Assembly (NCBI GenBank): GCA_024663395.1 | Contig: JANFAH010000039.1 | Span: 233,501-297,500, forward strand | Source of the DNA: Pisolithus tinctorius | Taxonomy: Eukaryota > Basidiomycota > Agaricomycetes > Boletales > Pisolithaceae | DNA length: 64,000 nucleotides | Direction: 5' to 3' | Part shown: in pieces, positions 44,420 to 54,646 of the stretch | Layout: each line of letters begins with the position of its first letter | How positions within the stretch are numbered: position 1 is the stretch's first letter | Made by a program: the position numbers and the translations under genes | Notes under the pieces: generated by a model | Database searches by the model: none | What the model was told of the DNA's origin: nothing | What the model saw: only the letters and a program-made list of their open reading frames with translations

Positions 44420-46450
44420 TAGATAACTTAGCTTGCCGGTCATGGATCAATTCGATTTCCTGGTTGAACACCTTCTTGGGATCGTACCCACGGAACAATT
44501 CAGGGAATCTACATTTCGAGTTCAACAATAGATCACAGGGAAAGGAGAGATACGCACCGATTAGATGGACACCGGCGTGACTGAGAATCTCCTTCTCATA
44601 CCGGCTTCTAACGTCCTTGTCGTCCACAGGCTCTCCTGTCTTGGCGTCTACCCAACCAACCATGTAGAGTACTGTCTTTGAGGTGGTTGTCAAAGTGCTT
44701 AATAGAGCCCATGATCCATGCCATGTCGATGCAACCTTCAATAATAGATCACAGGGAAGGGAGAGATACGCACCAATTAGATGGACACCGGCGTGACTGA
44801 GAATCTCCTTCTCATACCGGCTTCTAACGTCCTTGTCGTCCACAGGCTCTCCTGTCTTGGCGTCTACCCAACCAACATGTAGAGTACTGTCTTTGAGGTG
44901 GCTGTCAAAGTGCTTAATAGAGCCCATGATCCGTGCCATGTCGATGCAACCTTCAATAGTGAATTCTCCGCGAGCTTCCATCTCCCACTGAGTCTGTGAA
45001 CTATGCCATGGGCCGACTTCGGCGAACCCAGTCATGACGATGACTTTTTCCGAGTCGATGATACCGCGCGATTTGCTGAGTTCCTCGAAGGCAGAAGCAG
45101 GTTCGAGAGTAGGGGGATCGAACTTGAAGTTAGCACGAGGTACGACATTAATATTCCGGAGCGCACGTTCCCCCTCAGCACCATTGATGACCTTGAAGTC
45201 AAGTGCATTGTCACGAGCGATGGCACGGCAAAGTTCACTCTTCTTATTCAGGTCCATCCGAATGCGAGTAGTGATGTCAGTGAGGTCCGGGAGACGATCT
45301 ATTCCGCCGTTCAGATCTGCCCAGATGGGTTCCACTTGTGTGATGCTAAAGAGCAGTGGGTGCATCAAACCGAGGATGTTGAATGCCATCTTTTTCGCGG
45401 AGAAGGTGTGCACACCGTAAGCTTCGACTTCCCGAGCGAATATATTGGTGGCGTCCATCAAACCCATACTGCGGGTCCATCTAAGATGGGAGTTAGTTGT
45501 AGGTGCCAAGCTGGGTTTAACGAGTTACGCACCCAATCACAGCACCAGCCAGGCATAGATATTCACCCCAGCTTTTGGAGTTCCAGCGGTTGAACAAGGT
45601 TTCAAGCGAGATCTTGGACTCTGAGTACAGGTCGTCATTGCCAAAGAGACCGTGGTTTGGTGACAATGGAAAAATAACCTGGGCAGGCCGAGTAACGAGC
45701 TGACCGGACGCTTTTTTGGTCTTGACAGCACCCAAGATCCAATACGGTGAGCAAGCTCCAATTTGTTGTCCAAGCTGTCAATCTCGCGCCCATTCTCTGG
45801 AACGGCAGCAAATGGAAGGATGTAGTCGAGATCCATGCCAAGAGTAGCATAGATATAGTCGACGAGTACCTCGACATCCTGCTTGGACCCCTGATTGAAG
45901 GGCACGACAGTGAGTGCTGAACCCCGGGCACCGAACCTTCGGTAAATGTCTTGGTAATACTCCACAGTGGAGCGACTGTAGCGGGAAGTGGTGATAACAA
46001 CATGGGCGCCACCGGAACGAGGCCCTTTAAGATCTCAACGCCAATGGAACCTTTGCTAACACTGGTGAGGAGTGTTCTTGTCCTTGAAAGTCGTTCCAGG
46101 CACGGCAATTTCACGAAGAACGGCATCTTGTCGGCAGATATGGATGTGATTATAGAGACCTGAGGTCGAAGAAACTGAGAGGAAGAACGATGGTCACGAT
46201 GACGTTGATGGGGCTGGTCAGGGCCCCTCCTCAGCAAACGGACAACACCTTCATACAGAGCCTTGATACGGCTCTTCCGGTCCTGGCTGATTCTGGGTTA
46301 TGAGTTGACGACTGTCCAGAGTTTGAGGACATCTTATTGAACCTTTTGAATGTTCACGGTAGAGATCGTGTCACCGCTGGTCATTTCTTCCACATATGCT
46401 TCCATTCTGCGAACGTTCACATGAACAATCTCGGAGTAGCGCGTACTCGC
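44420..46450 (-). pseudogene. FAS2: Captured fragment of fatty acid synthase subunit alpha, ketoreductase region
   Basis: About 2 kb on the minus strand matches fungal FAS2. In order: [111 protein letters not shown] and WEMEARGEFTIEGCIDMARI, ending PELFRGYDPKKVFNQEIELI. This spans the ketoreductase domain to just before the ketosynthase; a complete FAS2 is about 1,900 residues. Frameshifts at about 45.7-46.1 kb and internal stops show it is dead. Intron-like sequence is retained (GTGCGTATCTC donor near 44560), so capture was from DNA and not from mRNA. It lies wholly inside transposon 2. Confidence 0.88.
44527..44957. repeat. 216-bp tandem duplication within the captured FAS2 fragment
   Basis: Units 44527-44742 and 44743-44957 are nearly identical and both encode GWVDAKTGEPVDDKDVRSRY plus part of an adjacent intron. 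The period is a multiple of three, so the frame is preserved and a 367-codon frame reads through both copies. The duplication is not expected in a functional FAS2 and probably arose after capture. Confidence 0.85.
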
Positions 46451-46696
46451 AAATCTCTGTGGTTCAAAGACGAAAAGATATTATTAGCGGTAAGGTAATA
46501 AACGAACCAAAGCAAGGAGGTGACTATGGTCAAGGGAAAATAACCTTGTATGCCGTATGGATCTATGAAGTAACGAAAATGTTGTTATTTCGTGGGCTAG
46601 ACAGCTTGTCAATCCTCAATACACTGATGATCAGAAGGGGGACTTGTCAGTTTCAAATGAAAGGGTTTCAGAAGGACGACGTACGAATAGACCGTT

Positions 46697-49600
46697 TCAG
46701 AGGTGCCCTGCTGCTTTGTGCATCATTTGCACACGAAGGAACATGTCAGTGTCGATTGTGTCAACAACGAGATACTCGCCCGGTCTTGTATGATCTGGAT
46801 ATAGAAGGGCGCCGCGAATGATCGAGTGGACCGAAATAATTTCAGATGATCTGCGTGGTTGCGCACCTACCCTCCAGAAGTTGAGGTGGTTGTCCTTCCG
46901 GAGCCGTTGCCCAATCAGCCGGGCGTCATATGGCTGTAGCAAGGCCAAAGGGAAGGTTTCTTCACCAACGACACAATTGAACAAAAGTACAAGTCGCCCA
47001 AATATGTCTTTCTCCTGAGTCTTGACAAGCACACAGTCGTAACGAGGACGTCCGTGGAAGTTAGGATGGCAACGTAGATAATCCGTGTACTGACACCAAT
47101 CAATGGTGGACTCGAAGTTCACTTTGACGAAGCGATATTCCACAATCTTTGGTGAATATTAGAGATACCGGAAACTGAACAAAAACGACGTTTCGTCTTA
47201 CCTTGTCATTCCTTTGGAATTGAATGGGCTTCCCGCCAGGAAGCGGCTTCCCTATAATGTTGAAGTGTTTATTGAGGAACTCACTGAGCTTTCCATGGAA
47301 TCGATTGAACGCATTGTCGGTAACACTCTTCTTCTCGATGTCCTCGAACGTTAACGGTTCTTTCACTTCGCTACCAAACTTGACATGGAAAAACTCCTCA
47401 GGTTCGTCAGTAACGGCTTCGAGGTTATCCAGATTTGTCGGTTTTCCAGTCAACCTGTAAGCGTCGTATTCTGTAATCCTGCAACGAATATGTTCAAGAA
47501 CCAGTCCGAGATGATCGACATTGAGAATCTACAGAAGTTCAAGCACGCCGAATACTAACAAACAATTTAGGACTTACTTGCTGAGCAACGTCCTTGAAGT
47601 TTGTTTGTTTTTGATAAGCTTCCTTCAAGGGGCCATGCATTTTCTCATTTGGCTTCGTGTTGAAATTGCGGGTGACACCCTTGGCTTCGATGTCGTCGAA
47701 CACGTGCATACGGGTATGGTTCTTTGGAAAGTTCCAGTTTTTCCCTGTATGTTGCGTCTTCTCCGCATATTTCTGGTCCGGAAACAGTGAGGGAGAGCTA
47801 CAACATCGAAAGCGGAGCTGACCTGAATCAATGAATTGAAAGTAGCGAGCGCCTCCCGCCCAGCGGCAAGTGTGTGTGTCGTATGTAATTCGAGCGTGGT
47901 ATACATATCAAACTCGATGTAAGCGCGCAGACAGCGTAACAGGAGGTAACCATCTTTTTCTGTCTCATGGGGGAAGATGTCATGACAGGCGAATACGATT
48001 ATCTGTTCAGGAAATGTCAGCGAAATCAGAGCTTGGTAAGACACTTACAATACCTTGGATAGGTCCTCAAACTTTTGACCATCTGTGTATGAAACTGAAA
48101 GCGCTTCCTCGAAATGATTGAGACCGCGCCAACGAGGCATCGCATTGAGACTAGTAAATTGTCAGCACGACTGCTTCATGCAATGAGATAGACGCACTTC
48201 TGTTCAACTTTTCCCATCGTCTGACGACCCATTGTCTCGAGAATCCTCAAAAGTTCTCCCCACAAATGATCGCCAAATTTTCCCGCACAGTTGGCATGGA
48301 GTCTATCCCAACACAACGCTCGATAAACGTCCATGTTCCCGACCTCCCGGAAGGCACTCTAGAGGCCATTAGAGCTAGAGGGAAGGCAACAGCATGAGCC
48401 ACTTACATCTACATCACGTAGTCCCTGTTTCACCAGAATTTGTTCCTTGCCGTCCGCTCGGGTCTGTGAGCGTGCTTCCTGTAATGTCTTGAAAACGTTC
48501 TCGCTGGTACGACGTTCACAGTCCTCGGGGAATTTTGATATCTCGTCGCGATGGATAAGGCAAACGGGGCAAGGGTGATTTGACATCACACCACGTATGA
48601 GTGCCATGACCGCTCTGAGCGACAAAGATTGTCAGCCTGCATTCGTGATATTTTGGGCAGCATATCCACTTACTGCTCTTCATAATCAGCTGAAAGAATT
48701 AGTACGGTAGGAAAAAGTCGGCGTGCGACGCCATCCCAACACCTTACCCAATAGCCAGTTTTCGAGTACTCCGATATTGTATCTAGTATCTTCTTGAACG
48801 ATTCATGCCAAACGCGATTCTTGAAGTTGGCAAACGATTTCTTTCCAGAGTACTTCTTGTCTTCCTTCACCTATTAGAAGCGCAATACAGAAAATCAGCC
48901 AGTGTACTCAATGCTATCAACAAAGGAACTTACAATCGGTAACCACCTGACTACACGGCCACCACCTAAACCTTCACCATTACGGATCCAAGTAGGTAGA
49001 TTCGCAATCCGCGCAACAACTGGATACCCTTTTTGTCGACCAAACGACGACAACTTCGCTTTATCAGCATATAAAACAAACGCTAGAACCTTGCCATCCG
49101 AAGGTAGATCACTCTGAAAAAAAAATTGTCGAAGTTGCACGCAAAGACTACTAATGACATACTTGTACATCCCAAAATTCGTTAGCCGTCCATGGCTCAT
49201 CGATGAAACGAACAAACGAAGCGCCATCGAACTTGGATAGGCGCTGAGCATCGAATACAAAATATGGGCCCACACCTGAATCCTTCAAGAGATCGCAGGC
49301 CCAATCCCACAACGAACGATAATACATCTTAAACTCCATCGTCTCACCTCCAAACGGTGCACTTATTATCGTCGTCTGAAACTGGGCTAGGATGTAATTA
49401 GGGTTGACAATGACAATGAATAAACGCCACTTACTGCTGTCATGCGGTGCGAAGCAGCCCGCTGAGTGCTCTCAAGATCATTGTAATTATTCAGAGTCCA
49501 GTCCTCAGTGCGAGAATGTTTCAAAAGCTTGAGGATACAATTCGCTTGCTCCTTGTTGAGAGCAGCGTCGTGGATGAATTCTGAGAGGTCGAAGTCGAGA

Positions 49601-50277
49601 TGGGTTCGGAACGGGTACCACGGAGCGGTGCATGGATCCGGTTTGTATGTCTTGGGTGCATGACCTCGGGTGAACTCGGTGAACGGCACTTTCACAGTTG
49701 GCTTTCCAGCATTCGGGTGGTATTTGACTCGGATATCGTCAACAATGTTGATATCGACCTCGGGTTCAGCAACTGCATAACATATTGGCATGGACAATAT
49801 GTGATCACATATCGACACGCACCATTCAGTTCATCATTCGCACCCACGTCAGCGCCGGCAGGCGGCTCGAGATCCATAACCATGGGCCAGAATGTCGCAG
49901 GCTCTGCTAACAATTGTGAGAGTCCAATTCGGAGAGTAGCAGGAAACTTACCCGGTGCTGGCTCTGCGCGCGTCTCAACAGTGGGCCCTGTCACTGATCC
50001 ACCAGTAAGAACACCTGCTCAAATCGGTCCAGCGGTAAATCAGAAATAAAATCGACTGGTAAAATTCCTATGTACCTTCTCGACGAAGCAGGTCGAAGTG
50101 AGCACGATCTTCATTTGTTTTGCGAGCCCGCCTGATGCACGATTTGCGATGAGGTCCTATTCCAGTCGGCTTGAACATTTTCCCACACGATTCGCAGGTA
50201 GTAGTGTGCTTTTCCGGAGGCATACTACTGGTCGACAAAGGGAATGCGTCCTGTGAGAGTAAAGACAGTAAATACAA
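46697..50277 (-). CDS. Plavaka-type transposase of transposon 2
   Basis: About a dozen exons on the minus strand can be joined with GT-AG introns of 45-70 bp without any frame break. The product is roughly 1,000 residues. The start is at 50277 or, more likely, 50223 (MPPEKHTTTC). The N-terminus has a Cys/His knuckle (CESCGKMFKPTGIGPHRKSC). Core family blocks follow: PWYPFRTHLDFDLSEFI, YYRSLWDWACDLLKDSGVGP, FVLYADKAKLSSFGRQKGYP, NGEGLGGGRVVRWLPI, ADYEEQAVMALIRGV with CPVCLI, KNWNFPKNHTRMHVFDDIEA and NYNTKP-like NFNTKPNEKMHGPLKEAY. It ends with SIIRGALLYPDHTRPGEYLV. The enzyme would excise and insert the element. It represents a different subgroup from the transposase of element 1. Confidence 0.85.
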
Positions 50278-50449
50278 TAAAGAAAAACGAGTGGACAGCG
50301 AAGCGAGACGCAGACAGTAGCGGTCGCTGTTGCAAAGGGCATTGCGACGGCATTGCCAGCGTATTGCAACTCCGCACTCTCACATGCAATCTTATCGTGA
50401 ACTGATTATCACCGTGTAAAAATCTGACATCATTGCAATGGACCGAATA
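50278..50449. promoter_or_regulatory. Right subterminal region of transposon 2, probable transposase promoter
   Basis: Contains ATTGCAAC (50363-50370), ATTGCAAT (50432-50439) and several GCATTGC-type half sites between 50330 and 50370, mirroring the left end. It lies directly upstream of the transposase on the minus strand, so transposase binding could also regulate transcription. That regulatory role is inferred. Confidence 0.45.
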
Positions 50450-50460
50450 ATTTTCCGACA
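50450..50460 (-). repeat. Right terminal inverted repeat of transposon 2
   Basis: ATTTTCCGACA, the exact inverse of 41574-41584. Confidence 0.85.
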
Positions 50461-50696
50461 CTCTGTTACGTGCCCATACGTACTAGATGGGCAGGTTGTG
50501 AAGGGTCGGCCACTCGATTCTCCACAAGTAGGAATGCTCAATCAGTCACCCCTCGTGAGCCTTCGACGAGGCTGTGGTGAGCCTTTATCATGGAATTATT
50601 TAAGTAACTTGGCCTGGCGTTCCAGCATGAAGCCAAGCATACATCCGTCCTCTCTTGCCTCCCCCTCCTATCTGGAATATCTCGCCATTTGGACTC

Positions 50697-53068
50697 ATGC
50701 CAGAGGCGTCACACGAACTCTATCCCCTTCGCAGTCGCAGGGACTCGTTCGTCGAGATCCATGCATCTTCGCCAACACTAACTGAGGCGGGATCTGCATA
50801 TGACAAAGGTACGGATCACAAAGAAAGCTCCGGATGTCTGATTATCAATATTTGTGTCGCCGTCAGTCGGTCGTCAGCGGGCGTGGTCAGTGACTGACCC
50901 TCGTTGCATTTGTTGCGCACTGCATGTCATTCTGGTCATCATACATGTGTTACTGTTGGTAGCGCACGCATTCAAACTGGACCAACATATTATCGTAACC
51001 CTCAGTCTTAATTCGCCCGAGGTCGCTTCTGTCGGACTCGCGACCATCTTACAGATATTCGGCACGGTGAGTTCTTTTACGTATTCTGGATCTTTTCCCC
51101 AAATGTAACGCCTTGCGCACCAGGGGTCTGGCATCCTTCTGGTTTGGTTAACCCAGCGGCTCGCTCTTCGCCGCGACCTCTTGCAGCGCCAAACTCTGAC
51201 GGCAACTCATGACAAGGCTGCTGCGTGGAGCGGTCTTGGCGCGGCTTTACAGACACTTTGGAAGCAAACCAAGGTAAAAGCCGCCACATACGATGTGTTT
51301 CTTGTTACACTTTATCTTGGAGCGATTGCCGTTTTCCATGTCACTTCGTCTTCATTATTGACCCTCCTTCCTATCTCAGGAATGACCAACGTACCTGTAC
51401 AGTACGGGATGCTAAACTTGACAGACCTGTCCCTCGACTCCTATTGGAACGGTGCAGCAGCCCTCGTCCGAACAGTTGCGGGGTTCCCTGAAGTACCAAA
51501 AATTGGGCTTCAAAATGCTACCCTGTACGAGACGATAGTAGGCGAAACGTTTGTCGTTGGGAATGCTACGGCTGGAGCGGTCACATTCGGTGCACAATGC
51601 TATTCTCTCTCTAACGTCAGTGCTACGTTGAATCCCACACAAAACGGGAGCTATACTGTATCAGCGACTCATGGGAGCCAACCACCTGTGACCTATTCTC
51701 CAATCTACGGCCTCCGTATGTTTTGGTTCGACCCTGTAGCAGAATAGGAATTGACTATATACCAGATGAGAATGTGGCTTATGCGGTCCATGCATATGTA
51801 TGCTTGAGTCATGCCAAGCTATCTCGCTGCTCATGGAAAGCGTAGGGGAAGGCAGTCACGATTCTTGCCACACCGCCCATTCTGGATGCCAGTAACAACA
51901 GTGGATCGATCTTCAACATCACTCAGACTCGCTCTACTGCAGGTGGATGTACGTCCTGACCTTTCTCTGGCCCTCACTATTCTGATAAAAGGGGTTTGGG
52001 ACCTCCAGCCAACGTAACTGAAACAGTGTCCATACAAATCATGACATGCGTTCTATCTAAAACGCATCAAGTTACGACTATTGATGCCTTTACAAGTACC
52101 CTCCAAAGCGTCGACCCCGTATCTCCATCTCCTAGCTCGACATGGACACCTTGGCTGGCCAATTCAACAGGGAATCCTGACCCCCAACTGGACTGGGTAC
52201 AACACTAGGCTTCACTCAGCCATGCTAACGCTTACAAGGCTCACAGTTTGGTGACGCGTGGAACCTATCTGCTGTATCGAGTGACTTTTACGGTCCCACC
52301 CATTGTGGAGAGCCAGAATGCTTTTTGAGCTTTTTGGATGAGCAAGTATTAACGCTCCCAACAGACGAGATGATTATTCTGACGAATGGCCGATATGTGC
52401 AGGTCCTTGATGGAGTTTCTGGGCTGGCATTACTATGCTACGGCTCTCGATCAAAGCACCGTTCGAAGCATCATCCCGATGCCCTCTCCTACACTGTATG
52501 ACCTTGAAACCTCTGTGGCGCAAGTTGCAAGTACTGCCGCATGGGCTGTTAAGTCTATCGACGCTCCGGTTGTTTTCAGGCTTGCAGTTGACCGGACTTC
52601 TACTGCGAAGTTCTCACTGTGACTGGTTACTACAAGACCGAGACCGGAATGGCCTCCTATTTTATTTCTGTGTACCCACCTTTTCTAAACGTGAGCATTT
52701 ACTCTCTTGCTCGATAGCGGAAATTAACTTGTAATCGCAGATAAATGTCATACCGGTCGGTGTATCACGTTTATTCTTCAGGTATCAGTCGACTTATTTT
52801 CCTCCTGTACGCCGTCCTACAGGCCTCCGTGGGTTTAATTACTTCCATCATCCTACTGGTATTGTCCTTTTTCCTGACCTACGACTCAGGAGTTGGAGGG
52901 CAGCCCATTGTCGGATCCTGTGGGATCCTGCAAGCTATATGGCTTTCTGATAAGCATCGTGACGTACGAGATATAGTGGCTGGAGTAAAAGACCCATCTT
53001 CTTTGAATCTTAGAAAGGCCGGATTAATCGAGGTCACCTTTGGTGATACGGAGTCCGAGAATTCCTAG
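50697..53068 (+). CDS. Orphan multi-pass membrane glycoprotein, copy 3
   Basis: Same family as 34070-36378 but more diverged. The first exon (MPEASHELYPLRSRRDSFVE) ends at a GTACGG donor; the next resumes with ICCALHVILVIIHVLLLVAH. The conserved LLVWLTQRLALRRDLLQRQT, AVTFGAQCYSLSNVSATLN and C-terminal SVGLITSIILLVLSFFL follow. Exon order and the GC-AG intron (GCAAGT at about 52340) match copy 1. At 52550 the donor G|GTGAGT of copies 1 and 2 has become G|TTAAGT; use of the adjacent GT would shift the frame, so this copy may be spliced poorly or be a young pseudogene. The preceding 230 bp are repeated at 53820-54040. Confidence 0.6.
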
Positions 53069-53289
53069 GAAAGAGACAGTTGGCTACGCAGTAGTCTTAA
53101 TTATCGGGTTCTTTGGTCTAGCTTAAGTGCTGCAGGTTTACTTTTCTTCGCGCTTTTTCTACGGACGGACGAGCTGATCAATTGAGTAAAAGCGCAATAC
53201 TAGTAGAGACGGTATAGGAAAGTAGACACATTCGATTAGAACCGGGCTCTAGATTTGTCTACTCCTGTCTACACACGATCCATCCTACC

Positions 53290-53450
53290 TTGAGGTTTTT
53301 GAATTTTTCCCACTCGCGCCCACACTGGCATTATGATACGTATGCATACCGGGTCAACGTCGCTCCCTTTTTTTTCCACCTACACCCCGACCCCTTGGTT
53401 CCACCACGTTCCCGAACTCGAGTCGTTCAGTCCCAATTTCTTCAGATTTG
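53290..53450 (-). pseudogene. ARG7: ARG7 relic c, C-terminal scraps
   Basis: Short matches to the 3' end and downstream flank of intact ARG7: 'tttttgaatttttcccactcgcgcc' against 61434-61460, and 'tttccacctacaccccgacccc' with 'ccaccacgttcccgaactcg' against 61627-61675. It lies downstream of membrane gene copy 3 in the tail-to-tail position expected for the ancestral unit. Nothing longer than about 70 bp is preserved. Confidence 0.55.
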
Positions 53451-53819
53451 GAATCTGGACCCCTCGGATTCGACTGCAAGGTTCCTTAGTAAAAAAACTA
53501 ACATTTGCCGTTTTTCAATAATCACACCCTCCCAGGCGGCATAATGCATCTGATCGTGGCAGAACAGCTTTTTAAGCCCGTTTTTGAACAGGTCGAATGG
53601 CTCCTAGAGTCCATGGAGGTGTTCTCATGGAGCACTCACCTGGAAAACCTTTCCCGGAACAGCTGTGAAACGTCCGTCGACCACCTACCCGGTCCTCCCT
53701 ACTATCAAAACGGGGCCAGATTGTCCTTTATTTCAAATGCAAGGAGTTTTCCATCGGAAACTCCACAGGACTTGGCAATGTGCTCATGTGAGATTCGGCA
53801 GGCTATGAACCTTTAATAC

Positions 53820-54190
53820 CAGGAAACTACTTAATGGTCTTGAGTGTCAGCATGAAATCAAGCATACGTCCATTCTCCCTCAATCCCCTTCTCTGTCTAT
53901 GGAATCTCGTCATTTTGCCTCGTGACAGAGACACCACACGAATACCATTCCCTTCACAGCTGCGAGGACTCGTTCATCGAGATCAGTGCGTCTTCGCCAG
54001 CACTGACCGAGGCGGGATCCCCATGTGACAAAGGTACGAATTACATAGTACAGGATGCCGAACTAAACGGACCTGTCTGACACCCTGGATTCCTATTGGA
54101 CCGGTGCAGTATCCCTCATGTCTGCAGTTGAGAAGCTCATTACGCTGTCAAACGCAACAACTAGGGTTGGCAGATGCTACCTTGTATGAA
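53820..54190 (+). pseudogene. Membrane gene relic 5 (promoter, first exon and a fragment of exon 3)
   Basis: 53820-54040 repeats the leader and first exon of copy 3 (50590-50820). 54060-54190 then carries a fragment of the middle exon (LDSYWTGAVSLMSAVEKLIT), matching 59860-59920 in the dead copy 4. It is fused at about 54190 directly to ARG7 relic d, so the 3' halves of both genes are deleted. Confidence 0.65.
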
Positions 54191-54194
54191 GGGT

Positions 54195-54455
54195 CCAATT
54201 GAGTGTGGATGGCGTTGACGATGTAAGGAATGGCAAGGTTGAGGCTGATGACGCAAGAGTCTCGTTCATCGTCGTCAGTTCTTTGCTATCGAGTGAAGGG
54301 GGACCGTGCACGCGGAGAAGCGCGAACTATCGGCCATGCATTTTCGATACCCTTCTTATCCGTTGGCACAACCGCTGTTCACAGCAACAGCATGTGCGTA
54401 TCGAGTAGAGACCGAACGGGTACACATGCGAAGGCTGTGGGATGCGGTGAGAACT
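54195..54455 (-). pseudogene. ARG7: ARG7 relic d
   Basis: Minus-strand match to codons ~90-200 of intact ARG7 (62630-62960), with deletions. After 'gatgcggtgagaact' it shares the 'ctagcctctccttaat' junction of relics a and b. It is fused on the left to membrane gene relic 5. Confidence 0.75.
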
Positions 54456-54646
54456 CCCTAGCCTCTCCTTAATAAAATGGGGCCAAAATTTTATTTGACT
54501 GCAAATTATACAAGGGATAGCTAGACATGAGAAACACAAATCTTCGCCGGAATCACCACGTTTCGATAGGAAGAGCGGTCGCGTAGCCTCCAGAACAAGT
54601 ACAGTACAGCGTATGGTATGCCGCATGTGGCGTTCCGTACTCGAGG

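Larger units (their letters stand above)
41574..50460. mobile_element. Plavaka-type DNA transposon 2 (8,887 bp) with captured FAS2 fragment
   Basis: TGTCGGAAAAT at 41574-41584 and its exact inverted copy ATTTTCCGACA at 50450-50460 bound the element. The flanks ('cggaaacaccacaggac' on the left, 'ttacgtgcccatacgtact' on the right) are contiguous at 38267-38310, giving an empty target. A 2-bp target duplication (CT) is likely but blurred by divergence. On the minus strand, from right to left, lie a full-length transposase gene, a decayed FAS2 fragment and an accessory gene. Both ends are rich in ATTGCAAT-like repeats. The transposase is uninterrupted, so the element is probably young. Confidence 0.87.

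Noticed and set aside
45003..45593. 196-codon plus-strand frame
   Set aside because: It is antisense to the FAS2 fragment, whose minus-strand translation matches fungal FAS2 clearly.
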